Source: Desulfotalea sp. (GTDB lineage Bacteria > Desulfobacterota > Desulfobulbia > Desulfobulbales > Desulfocapsaceae). From it: a stretch of 64,000 nucleotides of DNA. Shown here in pieces: positions 35,613-46,039 of this stretch; position 1 is the first letter of the stretch; each line of letters begins with the position of its first letter. The stretch spans positions 1-64,000 of the forward strand of contig NVXR01000008.1 of the NCBI GenBank assembly GCA_002733995.1, given 5' to 3'. The notes below the pieces were generated by a model, which ran no database searches, was not told the DNA's origin, and worked only from the letters and a program-made list of their open reading frames with translations. The translations under genes and the position numbers were made by a program.

Positions 35613-37676
35613 TTATGCTTCCTCAGCCCGCGTTGCAGCAACAATTTTATCCGCAATTTGAGCAGGGACTTCTTCATAGTGAGAGAAATTGATAGAAAAG
35701 CTACCAAGGCCTCCCGTCATAGAGGTAAGATCAGTTGCATAGAGCAGAATCTCTGCCTGGGGCACCTGGGCGTTAATTATCTCAAGTCCATCGGCTGAAT
35801 CCATGCCCATAACCTTACCCCGCCTGGAGTTGAGATCCCCCATAACATCGCCAACATTGTCTTTACCGACCTTGATCTCCATATTCATGTATGGCTCAAG
35901 CAAGACAGGTCCGGACTCTTCCGCACCTTTTTTAAAGGCAAGAGAACCCGCAATTTTAAAGGCCATTTCAGAACTGTCCACATTATGGAAAGATCCATCA
36001 ACCAAGGTTATTTTAATATCAATAACAGGATAACCGGCCATAACACCCTTCTCCATGGCTTCCTGGATACCCTTGTCGACAGCAGGACGATACTGCTGGG
36101 GGATGACACCGCCTACAATCTTATCCTCAAACTCGTACCCACTACCGGCATTAGGTGCAATCTCAATCGTACAATCACCATATTGACCACGACCGCCACT
36201 CTGTTTCTTATGTTTGCCCTGAACTTTAGAGGACTTACGGATAGTTTCCATATACGGAATACGCGGAGTACTCAGCTCCATATCAACCCCAAATTTTCTT
36301 TTAATTCTGGAGCCAACAACATCAAGGTGAACTTTTCCAACACCTGAGAGTAAAACCTGTTTGGTTTGCTCTTGTCGAGTTAGGCTGAGGGTTAGATCTT
36401 CATCAAGCATTTTGGTAATTGAGGAGAAAACCTTTTCTTCATCACCCTTCTGAGCACTTACTGCATATGAGATAACCGGTTTAAAGGGTACTGGAGAGTC
36501 AATAAGCAACGGTCTTGCGGCGTCACAAAGTGTATCTCCTGTGCCTGTCTCTTTTAGTTTTGCAACCGCTATAACCATACCAGGTCCAGCTCTATCGACG
36601 GCCTTTTGCTCTTTACCTTCAAGCACGTAGAGTTGTCCAAACCTTTCACTCGTCTTTTTATTGGCATTATAAAACGAATCGCCCTCAAGCACGCCACTGA
36701 ATACTCTAAAGAGAGTTAAACGCCCCGCATAAGGATCAGCCATTGTCTTAAACACAAGAGCTGAAAAAGGCTCATCAACGTTTGATTTAATCTCTACAAG
36801 CTCTTCTCCATCAATCTCTGTGGCTGTGATAGGTTGCCGGTCTTCAGGGGAAGGCAGAAAATCGTTGACGATATCAAGAAGAGGAGCAGTACCTTTGTTC
36901 TGAGTGGCAGCGCATACACAAATTGGCGTTATCGTTCCATTTTTCACAGAAACTCGTAGGCCAGCTAGAATATCTTCTGTACTGAGCTCACCTTCTTCCA
37001 AAAATTTTTCAATAAGATCGTCATCGCCGTCTGCAACATTTTCCATCAGCAGCTCACGCAAAGTTGAGACCTCAGCCACTAACTCTGCTGGAATATCCGT
37101 TTCCTTTACCAAGCCTTTTGTGCCATCAAAAAGATACGCTTTTTCTGTGGCGAGGTCCACATAACCTTTAAAATTATCCTCAGCTCCAATGGGCAGTTGA
37201 ATTACCACGGGTTTTAAAGGCAAGGACTCTTTGATCTGATCGACTGTTTTTTGAAAATCAGCCCGTTCACGATCCATTTTATTAATTACGATGACAGTTG
37301 GTAAGCCCTGCTCTTTAATAATTTTCGCAAACTTAATAGTTTGACCTTTGACCCCAAGAACCGCACCGATTGTAAAAAGAGCGCCATCGGCGACATGGGC
37401 TGTAAACATGGTGTCATTGAGGAAATTATCATCACCCGGTGTATCCATGAGATACACATCATGCTTGTTCCACTTATAGTTATGAAAGCTCGTGCTGATA
37501 GAAATATTACGACTTATTTCTTCATCTTCGTAATCCATGGCCGAGGTTCCCTCGTCGACCTTACCAAGTCTGTTAATCTTTCCGGCAGTAAAAAGCATTG
37601 CCTCTGCAAGTGAAGTTTTACCACAGTTTCCGTGACCGATTATTATAACATTCCGTACTATATTTGTTTCCTGCAT
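35613..37676 (-). CDS. Elongation factor G-like GTPase (EF-G2 type)
   Basis: A translational GTPase paralogue of EF-G; the role of this paralogue is not well defined. The 687-residue product has the GTP motifs GHGNCGKTSLAEA (G1), DTPGDDNF (G3) and VINKMDRERADF (G4), plus EF-G domains II-V, including GRGQYGDCTIEI and the domain V end AQVPQAEILLYATDLTSMTGG. Divergent switch sequences (RNISISTSFH instead of the EF-G RGITI) and the short insert mark it as the FusA-like second EF-G, not the housekeeping one. It is upstream of mog. Confidence 0.9.
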   Translation of the reverse strand: MQETNIVRNVIIIGHGNCGKTSLAEAMLFTAGKINRLGKVDEGTSAMDYEDEEISRNISISTSFHNYKWNKHDVYLMDTPGDDNFLNDTMFTAHVADGALFTIGAVLGVKGQTIKFAKIIKEQGLPTVIVINKMDRERADFQKTVDQIKESLPLKPVVIQLPIGAEDNFKGYVDLATEKAYLFDGTKGLVKETDIPAELVAEVSTLRELLMENVADGDDDLIEKFLEEGELSTEDILAGLRVSVKNGTITPICVCAATQNKGTAPLLDIVNDFLPSPEDRQPITATEIDGEELVEIKSNVDEPFSALVFKTMADPYAGRLTLFRVFSGVLEGDSFYNANKKTSERFGQLYVLEGKEQKAVDRAGPGMVIAVAKLKETGTGDTLCDAARPLLIDSPVPFKPVISYAVSAQKGDEEKVFSSITKMLDEDLTLSLTRQEQTKQVLLSGVGKVHLDVVGSRIKRKFGVDMELSTPRIPYMETIRKSSKVQGKHKKQSGGRGQYGDCTIEIAPNAGSGYEFEDKIVGGVIPQQYRPAVDKGIQEAMEKGVMAGYPVIDIKITLVDGSFHNVDSSEMAFKIAGSLAFKKGAEESGPVLLEPYMNMEIKVGKDNVGDVMGDLNSRRGKVMGMDSADGLEIINAQVPQAEILLYATDLTSMTGGLGSFSINFSHYEEVPAQIADKIVAATRAEEA

Positions 37677-37957
37677 TCTACTCTCCTCAAATACTTAGAA
37701 TTATCAATGCTTTATCCAAATCCAATACTATCTTCACCCGCTCTTTCCATTTCTTTATAGACGAACGATAATATTCGTTATATTCAGTTTCAATTTACAA
37801 AGTCAAGCAAGAATAAGCGCTTCGTATTGTTTCCACGCAATATATTAACAAAGGTGGGGATGTTTCGAAGCGACGACATGATTTTGTGGCATAAATCCTC
37901 CAATACGAGTATGTTTGTTCAGCTTAAAATCCTATCACATTTCTCTCGGATCTCCAG

Positions 37958-39559
37958 TTGACTAACAAAACAAGCAACAAAAATACCATCGCTAAATCCG
38001 CCGCTGCCGTCAGCATTGCGGTTATGTGCAGTCGCGTACTCGGACTTGTGCGGGAGCAGATTTTTGCTGGTCTCTTCGGGGCTGGCATGACCTACGACGC
38101 TTTTATCGTTGCCTTTAGAATCCCTAACCTGTTACGAGACCTTTTTGGTGAAGGTGCCCTCTCGGCAGCATTTGTCACAGTTTTCACTGCCTACGACACG
38201 ACGAGAACTAAAGAAGAAACCTTTCGGCTTGCCTCCAACGTTCTCACATTTATCCTCATTTTACTCAGCCTTATTACACTCCTTGCGATGTATTTTGCGG
38301 AACCACTCGTTCACCTGCTGGCACCTGACTTCTCCCTCGTCACCGGCAAGGTTGAACTTACCCAAAAACTGACCCGCATAATGTTACCATTTCTGGTGTT
38401 TATCTCGCTTTCCGCCGTGGTCATGGGGATGCTTAACACCAAGGGTAAATTTTTTGTTCCAGCAATAGCCTCTAGTTTTTTCAATCTTGGTTCCATTATT
38501 GGCGGGGTAAGTTTTGCATACATCCTGCCAAAATACGGACAACCCGCAATAGCTGGTATGGCCATAGGAACACTACTGGGCGGACTGATGCAGCTTGGCA
38601 TACAGATCCCAACTCTTTTGAAAACCGGCTTTAGGTATAAACCGATCTTAGACCTACGGGATCCCGGTCTACATCGCATCTTAAAGTTGATGATACCGGC
38701 AACAATCGGTCTTTCTGCCACCCAGATAAACATCTTTGTGAATACAGGTTTTGCATCCACCTGCGGTGACGGTGCTGTCTCTTGGCTCTACTACGCATTT
38801 AGGCTAGTTCAGTTGCCCATCGGAGTTTTTGGCGTGGCTCTATCCATTGCCATGCTTCCGATACTGGCTAAACAGGCTGCGCGAAAAGATATCGCACAAA
38901 TGAAGAAAACCATGATTTCTTCACTTACCCTGGTCTTTGCTCTCACCCTGCCTGCAACGGCATGGTTAATGTTACTTTCAGAGCCTATCATCAGGGTCAT
39001 TTTTGAACGTGGAGCATTCACCTCTTTTGACACTATCGCAACCGCCCAGACCCTAACGTTCTTTTCAATTGGCCTGTTTGCCTATTCGGCCAATAAGATT
39101 CTCGTGCCTGCCTTTTACGCCCTGGATAAAACTAAATATCCAGTGATAGCCAGTTTTATTGCTGTTGGTCTCAATATTGTAATTATATACTTCACCATTG
39201 ATCGCTTTCAACACCTGGCTATTGCCTTTTCGACATCGTGCACAATGCTCATCAACTTCATTTTCTTAATGGTCGTTTTATACAGAAGCATGGGGGGATT
39301 TTCGGTGTCTACACTTCTTAAAGCCCTCGTTAAAATTGCCATTTCTTGTTTGGGGTTGATCCTAACGGTGCTCCTGATACAACCACTTGTCGCAATTACT
39401 CTGTCAGGCAATATCCTCCAACAGGTTTTCGGACTAGCATCTTTGTTCCTTGCCAGCAGTATAAGTTACGGCGCCCTGCTTTACTTTTTAAAACTCGAGG
39501 AAATGAACATCCTCCTTACCAAGATCGGCAATAAGCTAAAAAGACAAAAAACGGCGTAG
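37958..39559 (+). CDS. murJ: Lipid II flippase MurJ (MviN)
   Basis: Moves undecaprenyl-linked peptidoglycan precursor across the inner membrane. The 533-residue product has about 14 membrane helices and the MurJ signatures: MCSRVLGLVREQIFAGLFGAG, FIVAFRIPNLLRDLFGEGALSAAFVTVF, FASTCGDGAVSWLYYAFRLVQLPIGVFGVALS, and VIFERGAFTSFDTIATAQTL. The start is TTG 37958, with only a weak ribosome site; conserved sequence begins about 15 residues later, so the true start is close. Monocistronic. Confidence 0.95.
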   Translation: MTNKTSNKNTIAKSAAAVSIAVMCSRVLGLVREQIFAGLFGAGMTYDAFIVAFRIPNLLRDLFGEGALSAAFVTVFTAYDTTRTKEETFRLASNVLTFILILLSLITLLAMYFAEPLVHLLAPDFSLVTGKVELTQKLTRIMLPFLVFISLSAVVMGMLNTKGKFFVPAIASSFFNLGSIIGGVSFAYILPKYGQPAIAGMAIGTLLGGLMQLGIQIPTLLKTGFRYKPILDLRDPGLHRILKLMIPATIGLSATQINIFVNTGFASTCGDGAVSWLYYAFRLVQLPIGVFGVALSIAMLPILAKQAARKDIAQMKKTMISSLTLVFALTLPATAWLMLLSEPIIRVIFERGAFTSFDTIATAQTLTFFSIGLFAYSANKILVPAFYALDKTKYPVIASFIAVGLNIVIIYFTIDRFQHLAIAFSTSCTMLINFIFLMVVLYRSMGGFSVSTLLKALVKIAISCLGLILTVLLIQPLVAITLSGNILQQVFGLASLFLASSISYGALLYFLKLEEMNILLTKIGNKLKRQKTA

Positions 39560-39693
39560 GGTCACTTAGGCAGAAGAGGTATTCGCACCAGCCCAGGCCG
39601 TGCTAACAAATGCGGAGGGCTAAACTGTGTTCCCCCTTACATAAAACATTGCTAGCACCACAAGATGAGCACTAACAATGTCCTGCCACGCCC

Positions 39694-40020
39694 CTAGGAT
39701 GAAGAGTCCGGAGTCTGTGCTTTAATCGCTTCTAATTCTTTGCGCAGTTTTTCTATTTCACTTCTCAACTCTTTAATATCTTCTTCTTTTGCCAAGGGGA
39801 CTTTACTCAAAGTTGCCGTGACGATCTTTTCTGTTTGCAACTTGAGAGCAGCCTTTGATTCCTCGGCACGGGAGATCATTTCCTTGAGCAGTTTCTCACC
39901 TTCCTGCTCGGTTAGTTTTCCCTTGCTGATAAGCTCTTTGGCAAGCTCCTCAACTTTTTCTCTAGTTATAGCAGCTACGCCCATTCCGGTAAAAGCAACT
40001 TTCTTGATCGTTTCAAACAT
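39694..40020 (-). CDS. Phasin-like coiled-coil protein
   Basis: The 108-residue product starts MFETIKKVAFTGMGVAAITR and is followed by an almost purely helical, highly charged stretch (EELAKELISKGKLTEQEGEKL... to ELRSEIEKLRKELEAIKAQ). This pattern fits the phasin / PhaF-type regulator family annotated across deltaproteobacteria. Phasins coat polyhydroxyalkanoate granules, but no pha genes are seen here, so that link is weak. Probably a small cytoplasmic coiled coil. It starts 58 bases downstream of the dus stop on the same strand. Confidence 0.75.
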   Translation of the reverse strand: MFETIKKVAFTGMGVAAITREKVEELAKELISKGKLTEQEGEKLLKEMISRAEESKAALKLQTEKIVTATLSKVPLAKEEDIKELRSEIEKLRKELEAIKAQTPDSSS

Positions 40021-40078
40021 AATCAGTCCTCATTTTAAAATGTTACCTGAATTTTACACCGCAGTTCCTGTACATGTC

Positions 40079-41101
40079 TCAATTGCAAAATCCGGGTGTC
40101 TGCTCCACTTTAGTGGTTGTAGTAAAAAAACATTCAGCCCTCTCTTTGGCTTCAACTACTGTTTCAGAACTTTGAACACGACTCGCCAGTTGATGACCAA
40201 ATTTAAAGGTACCTGCATAGTAACGGGTAAATTGCTTCAACCTGCCAAGCCGTTTTTCTTCTGAAAATCGGGCCTCAATTAAGTGGATAAAATTAAAATA
40301 CACTTCCCTCTTATCTACCACTTCAACTTTTGCAGGACTACCAAAAAGTTCCCGACCAATGTCTCCGCATAGCCAGGGTTGCTCCACAGCACCCCGTCCA
40401 ACCATCAAACCATCCGCACCTGATTCATCGAGACATCTCCTCGCATCATCGACTGAAAAGATCCCTCCATTTGCAAATACAGGAATTGAAACAGCATTTT
40501 TAGCCGCTGCAATAGGCGCCCAACGGGCTTTTCGACAAAACTTTTCACCAATCAATCGGCCATGAACGGTGATAAGGTCAACGCCTTCATCTTCATAAAA
40601 ACGACAGGATGCCGCCAGCGCCTCATCATCGATTTTCGCACCAAGGCGAATCTTGACACTCAAGGGAAGATTGGTTTTTTTGCGTAATTCTCGGAGTATA
40701 TTTTGTAAATTACTTCGATTCTGGCAAAGAGATGAGCCCGCACCCTGCTTTTTTTGTAGGGGAGCAGGACAACCAAGGTTGAGATCCACGCCATCCGCCT
40801 TTAACTGGTGGAGCTTATCAACCGCTGCTCCGATATGTTCAATGTCACCCGTTACCAATTGATAGATGAGTGGTTTTTCAATACTGGTTCTGGTAAGCAG
40901 GGGAGAAAATTTGGGATTGTCACTGGGCAACCGTTTGGCCGCAAGCATTTCTGTGTACAATAGACCTATGCCACCGAGCCCCTGCACGAGACAGCGCAGG
41001 CCACTATGGGACAGACCAACCATTGGCGCAAGAGCGATGGGGGGCCATATTTCAAGATCACGGATTTTCAGCATATTAACGTTATTTAAAGACAAACTCA
41101 T
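40079..41101 (-). CDS. dus: tRNA-dihydrouridine synthase
   Basis: FMN enzyme reducing uridines in tRNA D-loops. The 340-residue product has APMVGLSHSGLR at the N-terminus, LNLGCPAPLQKKQGAGSSL with the catalytic Cys, SVKIRLG, ITVHGR, and NGGIFSVDDARRCLDESGADGLMVGRGAVEQPWL. The subtype (A, B or C) is not clear. ATG 41101 overlaps the TGA of the upstream HEAT-PilZ gene (ATGA) and has GAGGGGA before it, so translation is probably coupled. The internal ATG at 41074 has no ribosome site. Confidence 0.92.
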   Translation of the reverse strand: MSLSLNNVNMLKIRDLEIWPPIALAPMVGLSHSGLRCLVQGLGGIGLLYTEMLAAKRLPSDNPKFSPLLTRTSIEKPLIYQLVTGDIEHIGAAVDKLHQLKADGVDLNLGCPAPLQKKQGAGSSLCQNRSNLQNILRELRKKTNLPLSVKIRLGAKIDDEALAASCRFYEDEGVDLITVHGRLIGEKFCRKARWAPIAAAKNAVSIPVFANGGIFSVDDARRCLDESGADGLMVGRGAVEQPWLCGDIGRELFGSPAKVEVVDKREVYFNFIHLIEARFSEEKRLGRLKQFTRYYAGTFKFGHQLASRVQSSETVVEAKERAECFFTTTTKVEQTPGFCN

Positions 41102-43452
41102 TTCCCCTCGTTACGCGATGATTCTACAATTTTTTTAAGAGACTTATGGTCAATTTTCTTTGACAATTTCACATGAACAGAAAAATCAGACATCTCAGGA
41201 TCGTGGGTTTTGACACCGACAATAATACCCACACAAGAACTCAGTTCTTTGCCTGCTACGGAAATTGTGGTTATAATTTGTCGTCCAAGCAAAATTTTTG
41301 CATTGTCTTTATTGGCTATCTTTACAGTAAATGCCAACCCTGTCCTTGAAACATCTATCAACTCACCGTTGAAGGTGCGTTTTCCTTTCTTTCCATATGG
41401 ATCCAACAACAAATTCTTGGTTATGAGGCAAACGGGATGCCGGGGGTATTCCCTACGGTCTTCCCCAGACATCTGTAGCAACTCCTCAATTTTCTTAAAC
41501 TTCTGACAATATTTTTGAAGTTTGGCCTCTATACCAGGCTCCTCCGCAATAACGTCACGCCATTTTGCCTGTTCAAGAACATGCAATTGCACAACAGATA
41601 ATGCTCTCAAGGTGACTGTCCAGACAGAAGAAGAAAAAAACTGCGCGCCCCCCAGAATATCACTGGGACGCATACGTTTAAGGAAAACCTCTTGACCATT
41701 GACGTTGCAACTCAAACTCAGGCTCCCAGAGTTAACAAAGTATAAGTTGCTGTCAGTTTCGCCACTTTTAACAATGTATTCGTCTTTACTATAGTCTTCT
41801 TGACGCATTGCATAGTAAAGGGTACTGAATTCTTTTGAAGTCATCTCTGCATACAGTTCGCTCCAAATTTCTATATGATGACTCGTAATTAAGTTACTTT
41901 TATGCTCTTCAATGAGTTCCCCTAGCTGAATCGCTTCGGAAAGGGCAAGAGGCTCAACTTCGAGTAACCTGTCCTTTAACATCTCTGCAATTATGTAATC
42001 TTTTTTATTTAAAGCAGACACGGCCTGATCATAGATGAACTCGCTCGCCTTATCGTGTTCGCCCTTTTTTACATGGTGCTGAATCTGTTGTTCAATATCA
42101 TTCATAACGGAATTGGCCATCTGTTTTTGTGCCTGGTCCGAGCCAAATGAAACTGCCTCATCCGTAAAGCCATTTTCACGATGGCTGTGTCGAATTTGTG
42201 GTTCAATTATATTGAGAGCTCCATCTATAAGCAAGACCACATGACTACCGCTAGCACTCTTGCTATAGTCTATCCTCATATCTTGAAGTAAATGAGCACT
42301 TTCTACACAGGGGAAAAAACGTAAAGATGTGACAATAGCACTCACAAGCTCCACACCAATAGAGGCAGAAAAACTACCACGCATATCCGCTAAATCCCGT
42401 ATGGCATTCAGGGTGTCTTCATTTTTAACTTCCTGCTCAGTGAGCAGTCGTAAAACATGAATTTTGAGCCGCTCACCGACAAACAACAGGGCATTTATAA
42501 GATGATTGTTTTTTTCTTGTCCATCAAATTTAGCTATAAACCTAAGGACTTCAAGCTGCACCCTTTCATCCGGGTACCTGGTATATATCTCAACATTCTG
42601 ATACAAACCAAGATCCCCAATCTGGGTCAAAATATAAATAATATTTCTTATAACAGACCAGGAAGGGTCTGTTTTCAGGCATTCAAGAAGAACCGGCACC
42701 GCATCATCATCATATAGTTTAATCAAGCCAATCAAAGAGAGTCTTTCATTTCTGCTATGGCTTGCAATCACACGATTGAGCAAATAGGTAACAACCGTCG
42801 CCCCTAGAAGAAGTAATACTTTCCTATAGTACTGATGCTGCTGGTTTTCAGAAAGATAGGCATCGGTTAAGGTTTCTAGTATTGCCTTTTTTTTCAAAAC
42901 ATCAATGCAAGTCCCAGCCATACCACGTATTACTGGATTTTTTTCAATCTGGCTCAGATGGATTTGGGACAATACTAAAAGTGTTTTTTCAGCATCCTGC
43001 ACCAGACCTTTCCACACCTGCCATTCCAATATCTCCTCAATTCTTTTGTAAAGAACCAATGACCCAGGAAGTACTTCTGTTTCAAAAAGAAGCCAGTCGT
43101 AGAAGCAGTCCATCACATTGGACATACCAAAATAATCATTTTTATTATAAACAAACTGCGCATACTGGGATAAAATAGCCAATGATCGTTCCCGTATGGG
43201 TATCTCTTTGTCAACAGCCGCTTTTTTTAGACATGCAAGAGCAGCCGTTTGTTCTTTCTGCTGATCCTCCCCCAATATTTTTAGAAAACCGAGCAGGTCT
43301 TCCAAAAACTCATCGTTTTTGAGTACCAGCACTGTCCCCAGTTTAAATCCTTGAAAACTACGTTGAAAGCGGAGGGTACGCCTCTCTTTTTCAGCATTAT
43401 CAATTGATTGTTTAACACTATCGAGAACTTCTTTTTTATTGTTTTTCAGCAT
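41098..43452 (-). CDS. HEAT-repeat / CNBD-like / PilZ protein
   Basis: A 784-residue cytoplasmic protein. Residues 1-540 are helical HEAT/ARM-like repeats. About 545-655 is a cyclic-nucleotide-binding fold (YSKDEYIVKSGETDSNLYFVNSGSLSL). About 670-780 is a PilZ domain. PilZ has both c-di-GMP motifs, RREYPRHPV (RxxxR) and DVSRTG (DxSxxG), so c-di-GMP binding is likely. The CNBD phosphate cassette is degenerate (ILGGAQFF...TVTLRALS, lacking the usual GE and Arg), so cAMP/cGMP binding is doubtful. Translation is coupled to dus. The role is unknown; it looks like a scaffold that reports c-di-GMP. Confidence 0.87.
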   Translation of the reverse strand: MLKNNKKEVLDSVKQSIDNAEKERRTLRFQRSFQGFKLGTVLVLKNDEFLEDLLGFLKILGEDQQKEQTAALACLKKAAVDKEIPIRERSLAILSQYAQFVYNKNDYFGMSNVMDCFYDWLLFETEVLPGSLVLYKRIEEILEWQVWKGLVQDAEKTLLVLSQIHLSQIEKNPVIRGMAGTCIDVLKKKAILETLTDAYLSENQQHQYYRKVLLLLGATVVTYLLNRVIASHSRNERLSLIGLIKLYDDDAVPVLLECLKTDPSWSVIRNIIYILTQIGDLGLYQNVEIYTRYPDERVQLEVLRFIAKFDGQEKNNHLINALLFVGERLKIHVLRLLTEQEVKNEDTLNAIRDLADMRGSFSASIGVELVSAIVTSLRFFPCVESAHLLQDMRIDYSKSASGSHVVLLIDGALNIIEPQIRHSHRENGFTDEAVSFGSDQAQKQMANSVMNDIEQQIQHHVKKGEHDKASEFIYDQAVSALNKKDYIIAEMLKDRLLEVEPLALSEAIQLGELIEEHKSNLITSHHIEIWSELYAEMTSKEFSTLYYAMRQEDYSKDEYIVKSGETDSNLYFVNSGSLSLSCNVNGQEVFLKRMRPSDILGGAQFFSSSVWTVTLRALSVVQLHVLEQAKWRDVIAEEPGIEAKLQKYCQKFKKIEELLQMSGEDRREYPRHPVCLITKNLLLDPYGKKGKRTFNGELIDVSRTGLAFTVKIANKDNAKILLGRQIITTISVAGKELSSCVGIIVGVKTHDPEMSDFSVHVKLSKKIDHKSLKKIVESSRNEGK

Positions 43453-44390
43453 TAAGGTCGCGGGGGAAAGGTTGCGTAGTAAATATTATTTTAATCCAGG
43501 ATTACCAATAGAGTGTTTTAAACAAAATTTAAAAAACAGCCAGCCACAAAGTTTCACTATAAATTCATAATGTTCTTAAAAACTTCGCCTAGGATTTGGC
43601 GCAAAAAGAAGTTACGAACCCAAGTCGCTGTGCTGTATAAATATACTCCAAATCCTCAATAATAAAAGCAGAATCAGTAACTCTGCCAGCTCCCAAATGC
43701 TCATAAACGTAAAACACAATATGTCTTTAGGAGTAACGAGTTAGCACCAGTAATACAGGGAGACCACCTCGGCCTTCACCAATAACCCCATGACAGTAAA
43801 ACCCCATCGGATGGCTTTAAAGCAATAATAAACCATTACGGGCAATGAGCACAACCGACAAGGGGCGCTTGGGTAAGAACCGCTTGTTTTAAAATTCGCC
43901 TTCTAAAGGGGTATAAGCAAAAGGCAATAACAGAGTTTTAGATGCATAGTTATTTTTTCATATGGCATATGCGAAAATTAGGTTAAAAACAGAAGCATAG
44001 TTATATGCATTTCGGCAAAGGCTCTTCCCAACAATGGACCCTTAAAGAGCAATTATTTGTCTTCCGCATCCACCCAATCACACCGCTACCTCAACAGTGT
44101 GGCCCGTGACGAGAGTTCTAGATGACGCCGGATTTTCAAATAACTACTTGACCTTGACTGTCATCAATCGCAGAAACAAGAGCAGAAAAGAGTTATACTG
44201 GCCAGTCAATCACATTTTTTTTAAGCCGAGAAGCTTGCAACAAGGATATAAAAATTGAATTTTGAGCAAAAGTACTCTACATTGCCCCTTCTGTATTGAC
44301 GTTATTTCAAGAATACACATCGTCTCAGTTGCAATTTACAGGACGTAACTGACATTATACGTACATCTTATATTTTACTTATATGACACT
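43453..44390. other. 938-base divergent region upstream of the acyl-chain cluster
   Basis: The largest clean intergenic gap, between the HEAT-PilZ gene (minus) and the ketosynthase gene (plus). I found no supported gene, tRNA or strong hairpin. It should hold the promoter of the ketosynthase cluster on the plus side and is long enough for regulator sites. Confidence 0.45.
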
Positions 44391-45626
44391 ATGCAAAATC
44401 CAAGAATTGTAATAACTGGAGCCGGTCTCACTGCTCCAAATGCCAACAATATAAAAGACTTCAGACACAAGCTTATAAATGGTATCAGCGAAATCCAGGA
44501 AATAGAGCTCAGATATTTTGGCAAAGCCCCAGCGGGCGTATGTGACTTTCCAGAGACCCTCTATCGAAAGAAAAAAGAAAACAAAAAAGGTACCCGCGCC
44601 GGCTGTATTGCCGTCTATTGCGCAAATGAAGCGATTAGAGATGGCGGCCTTGACCTCTCTTTGTACGATCCAGCTCGAATAGGTGTGTATTTGGGATTAA
44701 CAGAGCATGGGACCGTCGAGACTGAAAATGAGGTCTACAATATAAGTCAATACGATTACAACGTTGACTACTGGACCCACCATCACAACCCCAGAACTGT
44801 TCTCAATAATCCGGCTGGGGAAATTACCATGAACCTTGGTATTGAAGGTCCGCACTATACTATCGGAGCCGCATGTGCAGCCGGAAACGCCTCTCTTATC
44901 CAAGCGGTGCAAATGCTTCGATTGGGTGAAATTGACATGGCCTTTGCCGGTGGAATTTCTGAGTCTGTTGGCTCCTTTGGTATCTTTGCAAGTTTTAAAG
45001 CCCAGAACGCCCTCGGTCATGCTAGTGACCCCAAGCAAGCATCTCGCCCCTTCGACAATAAGCGTAATGGTATTGTCATTTCTGAAGGTGGTTGCATATA
45101 TACCATTGAGCTACTTGAGAAGGCACTTGAACGAGGCGCACATATCTACGGAGAGATTGCTGGATATGCCATGAATTCGGATGCCCGGGATTACGTACTA
45201 CCCTACGCTCCACGCCAGGCTCAATGCATGAATCTTGCGCTCAAACGTGCGGGTATGAAAGCCGCTGATATTGGCCTTATCAACACCCATGCCACAGGAA
45301 CGAAACAAGGTGACATTGAAGAGTGTAAGGCCATCAGAGAGGTGTTTACAGACTGTCCAACCACATATATTAACAATACTAAAAGTATCATAGGTCACGC
45401 CATGGGGGCAGCAGGAGTTCTGGAGCTTGCCGGAAACCTACCCTCTTTTGATGACAACATGATACATCCTACTATCAATATTGACGACTTAGATAGTGAA
45501 TGTGCTCTGGATAACCTCGTTATCAATAAGGCCATCAAAGTTGACCACGTCAACTCGATACTCAACAACTCGTTTGGTATGGTAGGCATCAACTCTACAG
45601 TTATAGTAAAGAAGTTCGTGAGCTGA
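44391..45626 (+). CDS. Beta-ketoacyl-ACP synthase (FabF-like), first gene of an acyl-chain cluster
   Basis: Condenses acyl and malonyl groups on ACP. The 411-residue product has the KAS I/II triad: Cys162 in GAACAAGNASL, His in INTHATGTKQGD (about 300) and His in KSIIGHAMGAAG (about 337). The region around 40-70 (RYFGKAPAGVCDF...KKKENKKGTRAG) differs from housekeeping FabF, pointing to a specialised substrate. It opens a same-strand run with its own ACP, two flavoproteins, a ketoreductase and a dehydratase. No clear ribosome site precedes ATG 44391. Confidence 0.9.
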   Translation: MQNPRIVITGAGLTAPNANNIKDFRHKLINGISEIQEIELRYFGKAPAGVCDFPETLYRKKKENKKGTRAGCIAVYCANEAIRDGGLDLSLYDPARIGVYLGLTEHGTVETENEVYNISQYDYNVDYWTHHHNPRTVLNNPAGEITMNLGIEGPHYTIGAACAAGNASLIQAVQMLRLGEIDMAFAGGISESVGSFGIFASFKAQNALGHASDPKQASRPFDNKRNGIVISEGGCIYTIELLEKALERGAHIYGEIAGYAMNSDARDYVLPYAPRQAQCMNLALKRAGMKAADIGLINTHATGTKQGDIEECKAIREVFTDCPTTYINNTKSIIGHAMGAAGVLELAGNLPSFDDNMIHPTINIDDLDSECALDNLVINKAIKVDHVNSILNNSFGMVGINSTVIVKKFVS

Positions 45627-45783
45627 TATTTTTCACATTGAACTCACAAATTTTATAAACAAGATTGCTTAGGTATGTTATAGGAAGTGTTTTGTTACCA
45701 CTTGCGAGCAATCCTTTCGCCTTTCTTATGGGAAAGACTATTTTAAGACGAATACGCATCACACGTATAATCCGGAGAATTAC

Positions 45784-46035
45784 ATGACAAACGACGAAAT
45801 TAAAGATTTGGTACTTGATATAATAGAAGGCATAGATGACGAGGCAGATTTTGCAAGTCTTGACCCAGACCAGCCACTACGAGAGCAGTTAGACCTTGAT
45901 TCTATGGACTTTCTCGATATCGTGATGGAACTAAGAAAGCGTCATCAGCTTCAAATACCAGAGCAAGACTACCCGAATCTCGCAACACTAAACAGCTGCG
46001 TCACCTATTTAGCACCTCTTTTAAAAGACGTTTAA
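45784..46035 (+). CDS. Acyl carrier protein dedicated to the cluster
   Basis: An 83-residue acidic four-helix protein with the phosphopantetheine Ser40 in LDLDSMDFLDIVMELRK (family motif DSL, here DSM). CGGAG precedes the ATG. It lies 157 bases after the ketosynthase and 4 bases before the first flavoprotein gene, so it is most likely the carrier on which the chain is built and modified. It differs from housekeeping AcpP, which usually sits between fabG and fabF. Confidence 0.92.
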   Translation: MTNDEIKDLVLDIIEGIDDEADFASLDPDQPLREQLDLDSMDFLDIVMELRKRHQLQIPEQDYPNLATLNSCVTYLAPLLKDV

Positions 46036-46039
46036 TGCT

